Source of the DNA: Gonocerus acuteangulatus
Lineage: Eukaryota > Arthropoda > Insecta > Hemiptera > Coreidae
Direction: 5' to 3'
Assembly: GCA_946811695.1 (NCBI GenBank)
Contig: OX328125.1
Location: 39,196,336-39,260,335, forward strand
Length of the DNA: 64,000 bases
The notes under the pieces were generated by a model. It was given only the letters and a program-made list of their open reading frames with translations. It was not told the DNA's origin and did not search any database. The first letter of the stretch is position 1, and each line of letters starts with the position of its first letter. The translations under genes were made by a program, and so were the position numbers. Below, piece after piece: positions 33,146 to 42,821 of the stretch.

Positions 33146-34068
33146 AAAGTCCGTCACGCAGGAGCTGCATAACTAAGCACTTTCCTCAGAATTTGGGTAG
33201 TGTAGACTGCTTTCCAGAACAATTTGCTTAAAATATCCTACATAAAGAAAATAAAAACATGAATAGATCTCTTTTAATTTTGTAATGAGTAACTGATCAA
33301 TTATTAATTTGCTTCCAGAGTTAAGTTTACACATGGTACCTACTACACTACGTAATAAATACAAAAAACCTCATATTATCGAATTTTGATCTAACGCAGG
33401 AACAGGATATAGTCCCTCTAGTGGTAGAAAGCGCTCCTTGCGGCGGCTTTGTGGACCTACGTCTGGCGGGCTTTTCTATTGAAATATATTACAAAGTAAC
33501 CCCCCCCCCTTTCCGATTGACCGATTCAGCTCATTTTTACAACACTTCTTTCTCATGAGTTACCCACGACGTATACCGCGTTTCGTCACAATACAGCAGA
33601 AATTACGACCGGTATGAGTATATTAGTAATTTGGGTCCGGAGTAAACCCCCCCTCCTAATGAACCGATTTAGTTTACTTTTACACCACATATTTACCTAT
33701 AGATTACCACTACGAATACCGAGTTTCGTAGAAATATACCAAAAATCACGGCTGGTAGTGGCGAATTGGTATTGTGGGTCCGGAGTACCCCCCCCCCCCC
33801 TCCTAATGAACCGATTTAGTTCATTTTTATATCTCACTTTTCTCTCTGTATTACCACTACGAATGCCAAGTTTCGTTGAATATAACAAATATTACGGCTG
33901 ACATGGTCAAATTAGTGTTTTGGGTTCGGGGTAAACCCCCCCCCCCCCCCCCTTCCGGTGGACCGACTTTGGTGGTTAACGAACTCGTTCAATCGTTTGC
34001 TAATTGAATGCTATATACCAAGTTTCGTGAGGAAAAAACAAAAACTCTGGCCGATATCGTGTTAACAG

Positions 34069-34133
<65 letters not shown>

Positions 34134-34250
34134 TAGATTTTCGGTGTCTACTAGGTAGGATCGATGAAGATTTGAAGAAATTTTTCAAAAATTCCGTCAT
34201 GAGTCCAACCTCAATAGCTACTTTCCTTCGGAGGAAAGTGCTAATAACTG
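33146..34250 (-). mobile_element. Helentron-like (HINE-like) element, subfamily B, inverted orientation
   Basis: The right terminus (oligo-T, hairpin GCAGCTCCTGC, then AGTGCTTAG) lies at 33146-33187. The left-end hairpin (ACTTTCCT / AGGAAAGT) lies at 34220-34241, followed by gctaa. It is the same element as 5298-6414, including the G-run-containing units of about 140 bp (33490-33960) and a TA array (34075-34131) about 119 bp from the left end. Strong similarity along its whole length suggests a recent common source. Confidence 0.75.
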
Positions 34251-34259
34251 TCCACATGT

Positions 34260-36581
34260 CCTAATAATCAGTTGTTGAATTAATTGTCGAACCCCTCCAC
34301 ATAAAAAGCCTTAATCATCCATTATCAAAGCGCTTGCAATCTCTAAGCTCCAAATCGACGAGCCAGCTAGAAAATGTGTCCTCAAACACCGGTATGTCTC
34401 AAAATAGTAGTATATTGTCACTCTTTAAGATAACACTGACAATGAGCTAAGGAGGAATCGAGAAATTTTGCTTATTCACAGCAACAACCTTATTCTAATG
34501 CGGTTTCAATTTACATATTTCAGAAGAATTATATTCTGATTGACCACGGACCTTCCTTCACAAGAATGTACGTTAAGATTTAATGAAGGAAGCATATCAA
34601 ATGAGTTTATTTTTAAACTTATTTGAATATGCTACTATCTCCGCAAGAAAGTTGCAACATGTCCGCTAAAGGAGAATGTAATGAATTATTCTATAAATTG
34701 ACCAGGCAACTAAAAAGCTTTATCAAGAGCATTCACTAAGAATAAATTAGTAATTAATATAAAATAGTGTTTTGTATTAACAAATAATATGATTTTTCCG
34801 TTATTTTCTCTCATTTGTTTTTGTTGTTCTATATTTTCATGTTAAGTGATTGTCTTATTTTTGTTTTCATTTATTGCTATTTTATTTTGTATTTTTAGTA
34901 ACTTCTTTCTTTAAACATTACTGTTCTTTATAAGTTAATTCTTATTCCACTCATCATGTTAATTTCGTTTACATCTTGGGAAACAAAATTATCAAAAACA
35001 TGAAATTCTATGCTTTGGTGGTACGCGTAAAAAAGACTATGTTTCTCGTCTAAAATATTTAGCATAGTACATATCTGCGAGTGAAGGATAAGTTTTAGAA
35101 ATATTCAAACTGGTCCAATATTGCGTTATGTTGTAAAATCAAGTGGCTTGATTTAGAAATTTGATTACGTTTTGTGTCTTATTTTACATTCTTATATTGT
35201 TGATAATTAAATAATTTTATAATTAAAAAACTTTAATATATAGGATAATGTGAATATAAATTTCCAACACGATTGGATAAGTATGATGGAGGGGGGGGGG
35301 GAACTTGTAGATGAAATTATATATTTATTTATTCTAAGCCTTTAACATGATCAAGAATTTATGAAAGACAATATATAAGATATGTTATTTTTATAAATAT
35401 GAAAGAGATATCTAATTTATCAAATGTTACTATTGTTTTAATAAAGAATTAATTAATTTAGTAAGTTAAGAAGATAATACTGTAGATTGTAAATGATTCT
35501 TTAAAATCCCCTCCAATGAAATGTGTTATTAAGTGTTTTGCTGAATATCGGGGCTAGTTTTGTAAGGGAAGGGGGTACGAGTTACCTGTGAATTTGTGAT
35601 CGATCTCTTAGAAGCGTCTGGGTGGGGCCCTATGCTCGTCCGCCCGGCCACGTGCACACCCTGCAGTCCAAAACAAAACAACCCTTACTCAATAAATACA
35701 AGTAATATTATAAACTGTATGTGAACGATATTACAACTATTCAATGAGAGAATATGAAATACAATGCAGAAATTTATGATCCGTAACGTTGATAAAATCA
35801 ACTATAATTTCTCTACGGACCATTGTCAGAAAATTGACCAAGTATAATACACACTGTATATCTAATGGTAAAATTATTACTACATTTAATTTTTCTTAAA
35901 CACTTTGTTGTTTTCAGTGTTTTTTGACCTTAGAATAGAACAGGCACACTGAAATGTTATAAGAATCATATATTAAACCACTATTTTTTACTTTGGACGG
36001 TATACAAAGTCAGGGACGTATTTTTCAAATTTTTAACTTAATTTGAACCCGAGCGGTATTAAGGCCTTCGCCAAATATGGCCCAGAGATGATTCAATTTG
36101 CCACGCTGTGCTCGGTACCCTATTTGGTAAAGGTACCTGAACGGAAAATATAGCCTGTCAAAAATTTGAAAAATAATCATTTCCTTTTTTACGCCAAGAA
36201 TACCAAAGGTCATCCGCCGGACATTTTCCGCTCGCAAAGCGCTTTCGAGAACGATGCCCCACCGTCAGAGCTCGTTGACACAACATAATATTAAATTTAA
36301 ACTCTCATAAATCATATATGTCAATGATAACAATGTAAACTAGTAAACAGTGTTGTTAGTAAAATTATAACAACAACAACGGTCATGTATATCAGTGGGA
36401 ATAAAAAAATACCCACAACTCAAAACTACAACACAAAAGTATTTTTTTTTTATTGATTACAAAAGTAATTAATCAAGAAACAATACATTTAAGCTGCTAA
36501 AAGGTCAGTTTTATAAAAAAATCTACTTAGACCAAATTAAATAAAAAACAATGAGAAACGAAAATGTTTACAACAATATTA
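34260..36581. other. AT-rich spacer with two GC-richer patches
   Basis: Nothing recognised. GC-richer patches lie at about 35570-35680 and 36040-36270. The latter has a 70-codon minus-strand frame (36025-36237) without a recognisable domain. Confidence 0.45.
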
Positions 36582-36665
36582 CAGGCACGTTGAATGCACC
36601 GGTTCCCGTAGATCACTGAAGTTAAGCAACGTCGGGCGTGGCCAGTACTTGAATAGGTGACCTCG
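36582..36665 (+). pseudogene. 5S rRNA-derived fragment
   Basis: cacgttgaatgcaccggttc and gatcactgaagttaagcaac and gtcgggcgtggccagtactt, followed by gaataggtgacc, match the body of eukaryotic 5S rRNA, including the A-box (aagttaagcaacgtcggg) and C-box (aggtgacc) of the internal promoter. The 5-prime 15 or so bases and the 3-prime end are missing, so this is a pseudogene or the head of a 5S-derived SINE. Confidence 0.8.
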
Positions 36666-36734
36666 TGCTTTTGCATTATAAAAGTGTGCCAACATATAGA
36701 TAGCCCGGCGTTAATATCAATTGTTGATACGCTG

Positions 36735-36737
<3 letters not shown>

Positions 36738-36810
<73 letters not shown>
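36738..36810. repeat. (TA)n microsatellite, about 70 bp
   Basis: Pure TA. It lies 70 bp downstream of the 5S-like fragment. Confidence 0.95.
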
Positions 36811-36811
<1 letters not shown>

Positions 36812-37106
36812 TAATGACGATATCCCTTGATTATTTCTGTAACTGTTTACAAGAACAATAACATCGATAATAGTTTTGTATTTTCAAAACTTCATCGAAA
36901 ACGTTTCTTGTTAACGAATTGTGTTAAGAAACATTGAGTGAACTAATAAAATACCTTTAAGTAGCATGCTAATTCCAATGGAATGATATAAAATATGTAA
37001 CTAGGTTACGAGGATCATTCGTGGTTTATTAAGAAACAAACAAAACAATTTTATTGGACCAATACAAAACGTATTATACACAAAACAATATTTGTAAGAT
37101 AAAAAT

Positions 37107-39794
37107 TTAAAGGGTTAAAATGTCTTGATAAAGTCTGTGTTTGATTCGCGAGGTTTTTCTTTGTCCAAGTTGATAAAACATGGAACTGCTGGAGGCTGGA
37201 AGAGTCTGGTGATATTTTCGCACTAGCTTTTCTATGTGAGTGAAAAATGGATCAACCTCCAATTCTCTATGGATCTGGCTGTTCCTTACGAACCAAGGAG
37301 CATTGGACACTATTCGGAGTACTCTGTTTTGAAATGTTTGTAGACGTTTTATGTGTGTGGTTCTGGCGCCAAACCAGACAGGACATGCGTACGTTAGTAT
37401 GGGTAGTATTGTCGATTTGTATAGTAGTGTACCACAGGTGTGTTTTAGGGGAGTTTTTCTATTTATTAATGGGTAAATTTGTAACAGTCGTGTGTGAGCT
37501 TCTTGTAGTTTTTTGTGTATGTGATGTCGCCAAGTCAGTCTTGTGTCTAGATGTACTCCGAGATAGCGTATACTCTGGTCTTTTGGAGTCCAGAGAATTG
37601 AGTGATGACCAATTTTCAGCTCTGGTAAATCTTCATTTTGGAATTTTCTGAGAGAAAACACTTTACATGAAGATTTCACCGGATTTATTGCTAGTTTCCA
37701 TTTTCGGAACCAGGATGACACCTCATCTGCAGCTTCTTGCAAGTGAAGAATCGCTTCCTTGACGTCGGTGCTCTTCGTGATGATGAGTGTATCGTCTGCA
37801 AAGGTAGCAAGGGCTGAGTTGTCAGGTTCTGGCATATCACTGCAGTACAATATGTAGAGCAAAGGGCTTAGTATGGCCCCCTGCGGTACACCAGCTTTAA
37901 TAGTTCTTTTCGTGCTGAGTGTTGTCTTCACTCTCCCTTGGAATGTCCTGCCACGAAGAAAGGAGGAAATGATGGAGTAGAGGTAAGCTGGAGGCTTGGT
38001 GTTCCGTAGCTTGTGCAGGAGTCCTTCGTGCCAAACTGAGTCGAAAGCGTTGGCTACGTCGAGAAACAGTCCAGTGGCGTATTCCTTCTTATTAAAACAA
38101 TTTGTTATCATTTCAGAGACTCTTTGTAATTGTTGGACAGAAGAGTGCTTCGGTTTAAATGCGAACTGATGGTTAGGTATGCTGTCTACAAGATGTCTTC
38201 TTAATCTAACGTCAACGAGCCTTTCGAGAAGTTTCCCCAGAGTATTCAGCAGACTTATTGGCCGATAACAGCCAGCGTTGTTCTTCGGTTTCCCAGGCTT
38301 GTGGATGAAGATCACAATGGCATGTTTCCATCTTTCTGGAAAATGTCCTCGCCGGAGACAAGCATTGAAGATACTTGTTAACAGGCTGATGCATTTCCTG
38401 GGTAACTGTTTCAACACCGAGTTCGTTATCTGATCTTCTCCAGGTGATTTATTTTTAGGAAGCCTACGTATGAGAAGCGAAATTTCTTTAGGCTGTGTGA
38501 AGTCGATTGTACTGTCAGTTAGTCTTGTTTTTGAGAGTGAAGTACATACTGCAATGTCCGTCTGTGGGTCGTTGTGGTCTCCAGTTTTCAGTTTGTTTTC
38601 AAAACATTCTGTTAAAAGTCTACACTTGTCTGCATCAGTTGTTACAATGTTTTGTCCGTCTTTTAAGGGGGGAATTTCAGAGGATTGTTTTAGTAGTCGT
38701 CTTGTCTCTCGCCAAAGCGATGGGTCTCCAGGAGTCATGTTTGTCAAGTAATTGCTGTATTTGTGTATCCTGTCTTTGTCAAGTTCAAAACGAATATTGC
38801 GCGATAAACGGTTTACTTGTCGCTTGAGTTCCGGGTCTCTAGATCTTTGCCATCTCTTTCGAAGAATATTTTTTTCATGGATGAGTTTTAGAACATGTGG
38901 GGGCGTGGTTGTATTAGATAATCGACAGCTTAATGATGGGTGCGTTTTTAAAGAATTTTGTACAGCCATGTGTATCGTTTGAATGAATTTTGCTATAGTC
39001 GAGTCAATGTCATGACTGGATTTGTATGTAAGTGGAATGTCCGTGTTGTCATGCATTTCTGTCTTGAATTTTCCCCAGTCTATAGGTCCATTGATGAGTC
39101 TTGGTGGGGGTGGTTCAGATTTTGGACTTTCATGGAAAGTAAGAATGACAGGTAAGTGGTCAGAGTCTAAGTCAGTAAGTACGTCATGATATAATGGCAA
39201 TTGGAAGTTCTGAATTATGGCTATGTCTAGTATGTCGGATTTGTAGCGTCTTTGAGTCGGGTAAAATGTTGGTTCGTCAGGTGATGAAATAATGAGTCCA
39301 AGATTTTCAGTAATTCTCAATAGTTGTGTCCCATTATTGTTTTGCTTATGGCAATTCCAAGAGAGATGTTTACTATTTAAATCACCCATCATTATTGTAG
39401 GAGCCCCTGTAAATAGTTTTTGAAAATCGTCTTGTATGAGCCGAATCCCAGGTCTGCTATACGCAGATATTATATTAACACTACTCCTGTTTTGAAGTGC
39501 CAAACTAATTCCTACTGCTTCTAGGCGATCAAGGGAGGGCAGAACCAAACTATTGTGGGCTAAATGTTTCTTAATTAGAATTGCGACTCCACCGCGTCTA
39601 GATCGTTGGTCCGTTCTGTACATTCGGTATCCTGGTGTCCTGTATTTGTCAGTGCTAATGAGATGTGTTTCAGTGATGCAAGCAACGTCAATGTCGTTTC
39701 TGCTAAGAAAGTTTGTCAGTAAGGTCTGTCTTTTTTTTAGTCCGTTTGCATTCCAGTTAAGTAAAGAGAGATTGCCCAAATTAGGAACTGTCAT
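37107..39794 (-). CDS. LINE ORF2: APE endonuclease plus reverse transcriptase
   Basis: 895 codons, intact. The APE-type endonuclease (about residues 8-220), which nicks target DNA, has NWNANGL, TETH (Glu 42), GDLNSKH (Asp 138, Asn 140), ILDIAI (Asp 190) and SDHLPV (211-216). The reverse transcriptase (about 435-760) has SPGEDQI (450-456), YRPISLLNTLGKLLERL, FLDVANAFDSVWH (Asp 579), AGVPQGAILSPLLY (634-647) and the catalytic FADD (665-668). The C-terminal tail includes PILTYACPVW and QTFQNRVLRI, usual in Jockey-type elements. The ATG overlaps the ORF1 stop region by 14 bp (frame shift between them), suggesting coupled or re-initiated translation. No catalytic residue appears lost. Confidence 0.93.
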   Translation of the reverse strand: MTVPNLGNLSLLNWNANGLKKRQTLLTNFLSRNDIDVACITETHLISTDKYRTPGYRMYRTDQRSRRGGVAILIKKHLAHNSLVLPSLDRLEAVGISLALQNRSSVNIISAYSRPGIRLIQDDFQKLFTGAPTIMMGDLNSKHLSWNCHKQNNNGTQLLRITENLGLIISSPDEPTFYPTQRRYKSDILDIAIIQNFQLPLYHDVLTDLDSDHLPVILTFHESPKSEPPPPRLINGPIDWGKFKTEMHDNTDIPLTYKSSHDIDSTIAKFIQTIHMAVQNSLKTHPSLSCRLSNTTTPPHVLKLIHEKNILRKRWQRSRDPELKRQVNRLSRNIRFELDKDRIHKYSNYLTNMTPGDPSLWRETRRLLKQSSEIPPLKDGQNIVTTDADKCRLLTECFENKLKTGDHNDPQTDIAVCTSLSKTRLTDSTIDFTQPKEISLLIRRLPKNKSPGEDQITNSVLKQLPRKCISLLTSIFNACLRRGHFPERWKHAIVIFIHKPGKPKNNAGCYRPISLLNTLGKLLERLVDVRLRRHLVDSIPNHQFAFKPKHSSVQQLQRVSEMITNCFNKKEYATGLFLDVANAFDSVWHEGLLHKLRNTKPPAYLYSIISSFLRGRTFQGRVKTTLSTKRTIKAGVPQGAILSPLLYILYCSDMPEPDNSALATFADDTLIITKSTDVKEAILHLQEAADEVSSWFRKWKLAINPVKSSCKVFSLRKFQNEDLPELKIGHHSILWTPKDQSIRYLGVHLDTRLTWRHHIHKKLQEAHTRLLQIYPLINRKTPLKHTCGTLLYKSTILPILTYACPVWFGARTTHIKRLQTFQNRVLRIVSNAPWFVRNSQIHRELEVDPFFTHIEKLVRKYHQTLPASSSSMFYQLGQRKTSRIKHRLYQDILTL

Positions 39795-41259
39795 TGTTTA
39801 AAGAAGAGAAAATAGATGTTAAAAAGTTAGTTATGAAAGCTTTTATTGTTGGAATAAGTGGTTTTATAAGGTTGAGAAGTAGGTCTGTCATATTGTTGAT
39901 TGAATTTTGGTTAGTGTCAGTAAGGTTGGATGTTTTAGTCTGTTCTTCGTCTGTTCTACGATGCTGAGTCCATGCGTTCTGTAGCGGGAAAGAGGTTTGT
40001 CTTTTTTGAGTGTTAGTTGGTAGGTTTTCAGTTGGAGGTGGTGGTGGAGGTTTTGCTGGAGCGGGTTTAGAGGGAAAGGGTTTAGAACTCCTAGTGGGGA
40101 AGGATTTATTTTCAGAAGCTATTATTTTTTTTTGCAGTAGGTTTTTTAATTTTTTGTATTCCAGGCATCCTCTATAGTTTGCAGAGTGGTTGCCTCCACA
40201 GTTTACACAGTGGGATTCAGTGCTATTTCGATTAGGGCAAGCTAAATAGTTGTGATCTCCCGAACACTTAGCACATTTTGTGTCTAAACGACAGTAATTT
40301 TTTGTGTGTCCCATGCGGCAACAGTTTTTACACTGAAGAACACCCCTGTGTTGCTTCCTTTCTTCAACCGAGACTATTGAATAAAAAAGGGTCTCTAGGT
40401 TAAATATTGATTTACCGTTGGGACTATTTTCCAGCTCTACTGCAATAAGAGGTGTTGGGAACCGTTCTCTGTTCAGTAATCTAGTAACCTTGGAGACAGG
40501 GTATTTTTCTGACAATTCATCAAACAGTTCTTGATCGGTAATACTGTATGGCACGCCTCTAATAATAACCGACAATTTTCTGTCCGCGGGATTTCGGAAA
40601 GTATAGTACTTTACGTCCTCTTTGTCGTAAAATTTGGTCAAAGAACGGAAATCGTCAATCGAAGTTAATGTAACTTTTATTTTTTTAAAACACTGTTGCA
40701 AACAAAATTTTGACTTTACAATAGTTTTTATGTCACTTAAAACTTTTTGGTAGTCGTCAGCGTCACAAACGTATATTGGTGGGATTTTAACACTATTTTT
40801 ATTTGTTTCTGTATTGTTATTATTGTCATTATCATTTAAGTTTTGAATTGGAGAGAAAGAATTATGAAGTTGAACAGGTGTTGAAACAGTATTTAAAACA
40901 GCTGATTTTGAACAATATCTATTTCTTTTTCTTTGAGGTTCAATGAATGGGTTTGATTTGGTCTCCAGTGAAAACAGCTGTTGAGAACTAGCAGTGTTGC
41001 CAATCGCAGGGAACTCAGTATAATAATTTGAGGTTACCTGAGGTTCTGAAGTGAATGGTAGATCTCCCGTTGCCATGGAAACGTCTTCACTTACTTCTTC
41101 TGTACTGCCTAGGTTAGGATCTTCCTTCATACATTCCAGGCTTTTCCTCTTTCCTCCTTCCTTCCGGCGCCCAGTTTTCATACTTCTTCTTAAAGAAGGT
41201 ATTAATCCGCGCCAAAGCGGATCAAATTCTTGCGAATACACTTTGTAATAGTTGCACAA
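39781..41259 (-). CDS. LINE ORF1: Gag-like nucleic-acid-binding protein
   Basis: 492 codons. The basic N-terminus and Asn/Ser-rich region are followed by an RNA-binding-like PRE_C2HC region (about 228-305: VIIRGVPYSITDQELFDEL). Three zinc knuckles follow: C310-C313-H318-C323, C329-C332-H336-C341 and C351-C354-H358-C365. Then comes a Pro-rich stretch (about 405-420) and a hydrophobic C-terminus. It packages LINE RNA into a ribonucleoprotein. The start is the 5-prime-most ATG, about 65 bp from the element 5-prime end; a later Met (residue 27) is possible. It is immediately upstream of ORF2. Confidence 0.9.
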   Translation of the reverse strand: MCNYYKVYSQEFDPLWRGLIPSLRRSMKTGRRKEGGKRKSLECMKEDPNLGSTEEVSEDVSMATGDLPFTSEPQVTSNYYTEFPAIGNTASSQQLFSLETKSNPFIEPQRKRNRYCSKSAVLNTVSTPVQLHNSFSPIQNLNDNDNNNNTETNKNSVKIPPIYVCDADDYQKVLSDIKTIVKSKFCLQQCFKKIKVTLTSIDDFRSLTKFYDKEDVKYYTFRNPADRKLSVIIRGVPYSITDQELFDELSEKYPVSKVTRLLNRERFPTPLIAVELENSPNGKSIFNLETLFYSIVSVEERKQHRGVLQCKNCCRMGHTKNYCRLDTKCAKCSGDHNYLACPNRNSTESHCVNCGGNHSANYRGCLEYKKLKNLLQKKIIASENKSFPTRSSKPFPSKPAPAKPPPPPPTENLPTNTQKRQTSFPLQNAWTQHRRTDEEQTKTSNLTDTNQNSINNMTDLLLNLIKPLIPTIKAFITNFLTSIFSSLNNDSS

Positions 41260-41339
41260 TGCTAATCTTTAAACAGAGTGAAAAAAGAACCTAGTGAACA
41301 CACTCAGCAGAACAGCTGATCTCCGGGTTTATTAAGAAA

Positions 41340-41639
41340 AAACATTTACATATTCACGACGCACGAAAGTTCATTTGGAAAATGTATTCAGTATATATAT
41401 ATATATTACATGCGGTTTCTGGGAGGCATTGAATTTCATAAGGAATTCACAGTATTTTGAATTTTATCCGCTTAAAAATTACAAAAAGTTTTGGGACGCG
41501 TTATCTCTAGATTATTGCCCTTTTCTCATTACAAGGAGACTTTTCTTTTTTTTTTAAACTAAAGCCACCACCCTTTGAAAAATATACAAACTAAAATAAA
41601 ATCAGAAAATACCTTACCAGAATGTTATTGCTGCTCTTC
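41340..41639. other. AT-rich spacer
   Basis: Short TA run at about 41392-41406. Nothing else was recognised. Confidence 0.5.
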
Positions 41640-41657
41640 ATAATTAAAATAAAAGAA

Positions 41658-41716
<59 letters not shown>

Positions 41717-41795
41717 CTTGTTGTTTTTTCTTTTTATGGCAGAGGGTTGATGAGGGCGGGGACCCATCCAGGTAAGATCGTAAATAAGACCTTTC

Positions 41796-41996
41796 TTGAA
41801 AGTAAAGATGGAACTGTCAACATTGGTACTCCTCTGCCTCCCGGCACTTTCATTGCTGACGAAGGCTACCAATGAGTAGCCGAAACGTCCTAAATATAGA
41901 TTTATTCACAAAAATCGTATTGAGGTTTCTTTAGCCGAATCCCAACCATTCCATCTTTACTTATCACCTCGACGGCTAACTATCTAATCTTCATGC
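41796..41996 (+). mobile_element. Solo Penelope terminal fragment
   Basis: It contains the hammerhead at 41856-41889, the terminal motif agccgaatcccaaccattcc and the outer end cctcgacggctaactatcta ending cttcatg. ctttct occurs immediately left (about 41790) and right (41997), a possible short TSD. 5-prime truncated, no coding. Confidence 0.65.
41856..41889 (+). ncRNA. Hammerhead-type ribozyme motif
   Basis: CTGACGA, stem II GGCTAC / GTAGCC with loop CAATGA, GAAACGTC. The core is intact. Confidence 0.7.
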
Positions 41997-42192
41997 TTTC
42001 TAGAAATGTGGACCCAAAATAATAACAGCTTCTAGTTTAATAATTTTAAATGAGTCTAGAGATAAGGACGGAACCGCGCTAAGATGATGCAGTTCCTGCG
42101 AGTCGGACTTTTTTCCTTTGTTCGCACCTCTTCAGGGGCTTTTCTATGCAAAAATATTATTATTTTTTTTTCAGAATTCAGAAGAATTAATA

Positions 42193-42258
<66 letters not shown>
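42193..42258. repeat. (TG)n(TA)n microsatellite
   Basis: A short TG run passes into about 55 bp of TA, between two Helentron-like 3-prime termini. Confidence 0.95.
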
Positions 42259-42261
<3 letters not shown>

Positions 42262-42271
42262 ATATTATAGA

Positions 42272-42313
42272 AAGGCGCTAAGATGACACAGATCCTACGA
42301 GTCAGGCTTTTTT
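42272..42313 (+). repeat. Second Helentron-like 3-prime terminus downstream of 42113
   Basis: aggcgctaagatgacacaga followed by tcctacgagtcaggctttttt aligns with the right terminus of subfamily A with several substitutions. It repeats the double-terminus arrangement at 20491-20610. Confidence 0.6.
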
Positions 42314-42821
42314 GACTTAGACAAGAAAAGGAAGTGTTTCTCTATTTTAATGTAAACCTTTGAATATAATTGTAATCTAACTTTACGCTGTACAATCTTC
42401 CTTGTCGATATCTGCTCTATACATAACAGATGTCAAAGGTTGGTATTTGCGATTATTAAAGTAAGCAAAAACATTTTCTAGATATAGGATTACCGAGGAA
42501 TTGGGTTAATGCTTTCTAAGAGTTCTCAAAAAGTGCCATAAATTTCATAGATATAATTCACTTATCTCAGTGAGACTGATAGTACTAGTTTTTAGTATAT
42601 AGTATTTAGCAACCTATGGTATAATAACTGTGTAAAAAATATTTTTAGACAAACTCTAGTTCAAATGTAAAACAGTTATTCCTTTCAATTGGTTTTCCTA
42701 ACTTTTATTCTATATATTTATGTTATTTATTTTTTTATATATATGATATATTTATCATTAATATTTATTAGTTTTATGCGCCGCATCATTGGTGAATTGC
42801 ATTTTTCCCGTTACTTATATA
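42314..42821. other. AT-rich spacer
   Basis: Nothing recognised. Confidence 0.5.

Larger units (their letters stand above)
37023..41339 (-). mobile_element. Full-length Jockey-type LINE with 14-bp TSD
   Basis: A perfect 14-bp direct repeat ggtttattaagaaa (37023-37036 and 41326-41339) brackets a 4.29-kb element on the minus strand. It starts cggagatcagctgttctgct (short 5-prime UTR), then ORF1 (41259-39781), ORF2 (39794-37107, overlapping by 14 bp) and a short 3-prime UTR ending near an AATAAA-like signal (ccaataaaattgttttg). Both ORFs are uninterrupted. It carries APE endonuclease and RT but no RNase H, as in the Jockey clade. The perfect TSD and intact ORFs suggest a recent insertion. Confidence 0.92.
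41640..42113 (+). mobile_element. Helentron-like element 3-prime part, subfamily A, with a Penelope fragment inserted
   Basis: The right terminus at about 42070-42113 has GGAACCGCGCTAAG, GCAGTTCCTGC, the G-rich tail and oligo-T. Upstream ccaggtaagatcgtaaata and aaaataataacagcttct match the copy at 57680-58140. A TA array lies at 41665-41715. No left-end hairpin was found. A Penelope terminal fragment (about 41796-41996) interrupts it. Confidence 0.65.

Noticed and set aside
36025..36237. 70-codon minus-strand frame as a host exon
   Set aside because: No domain, no splice or start context; kept only as a GC-richer patch.
37247..37651. Plus-strand frame of 134 codons (and others at 38470-39155)
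   Set aside because: Antisense shadows of LINE ORF2.
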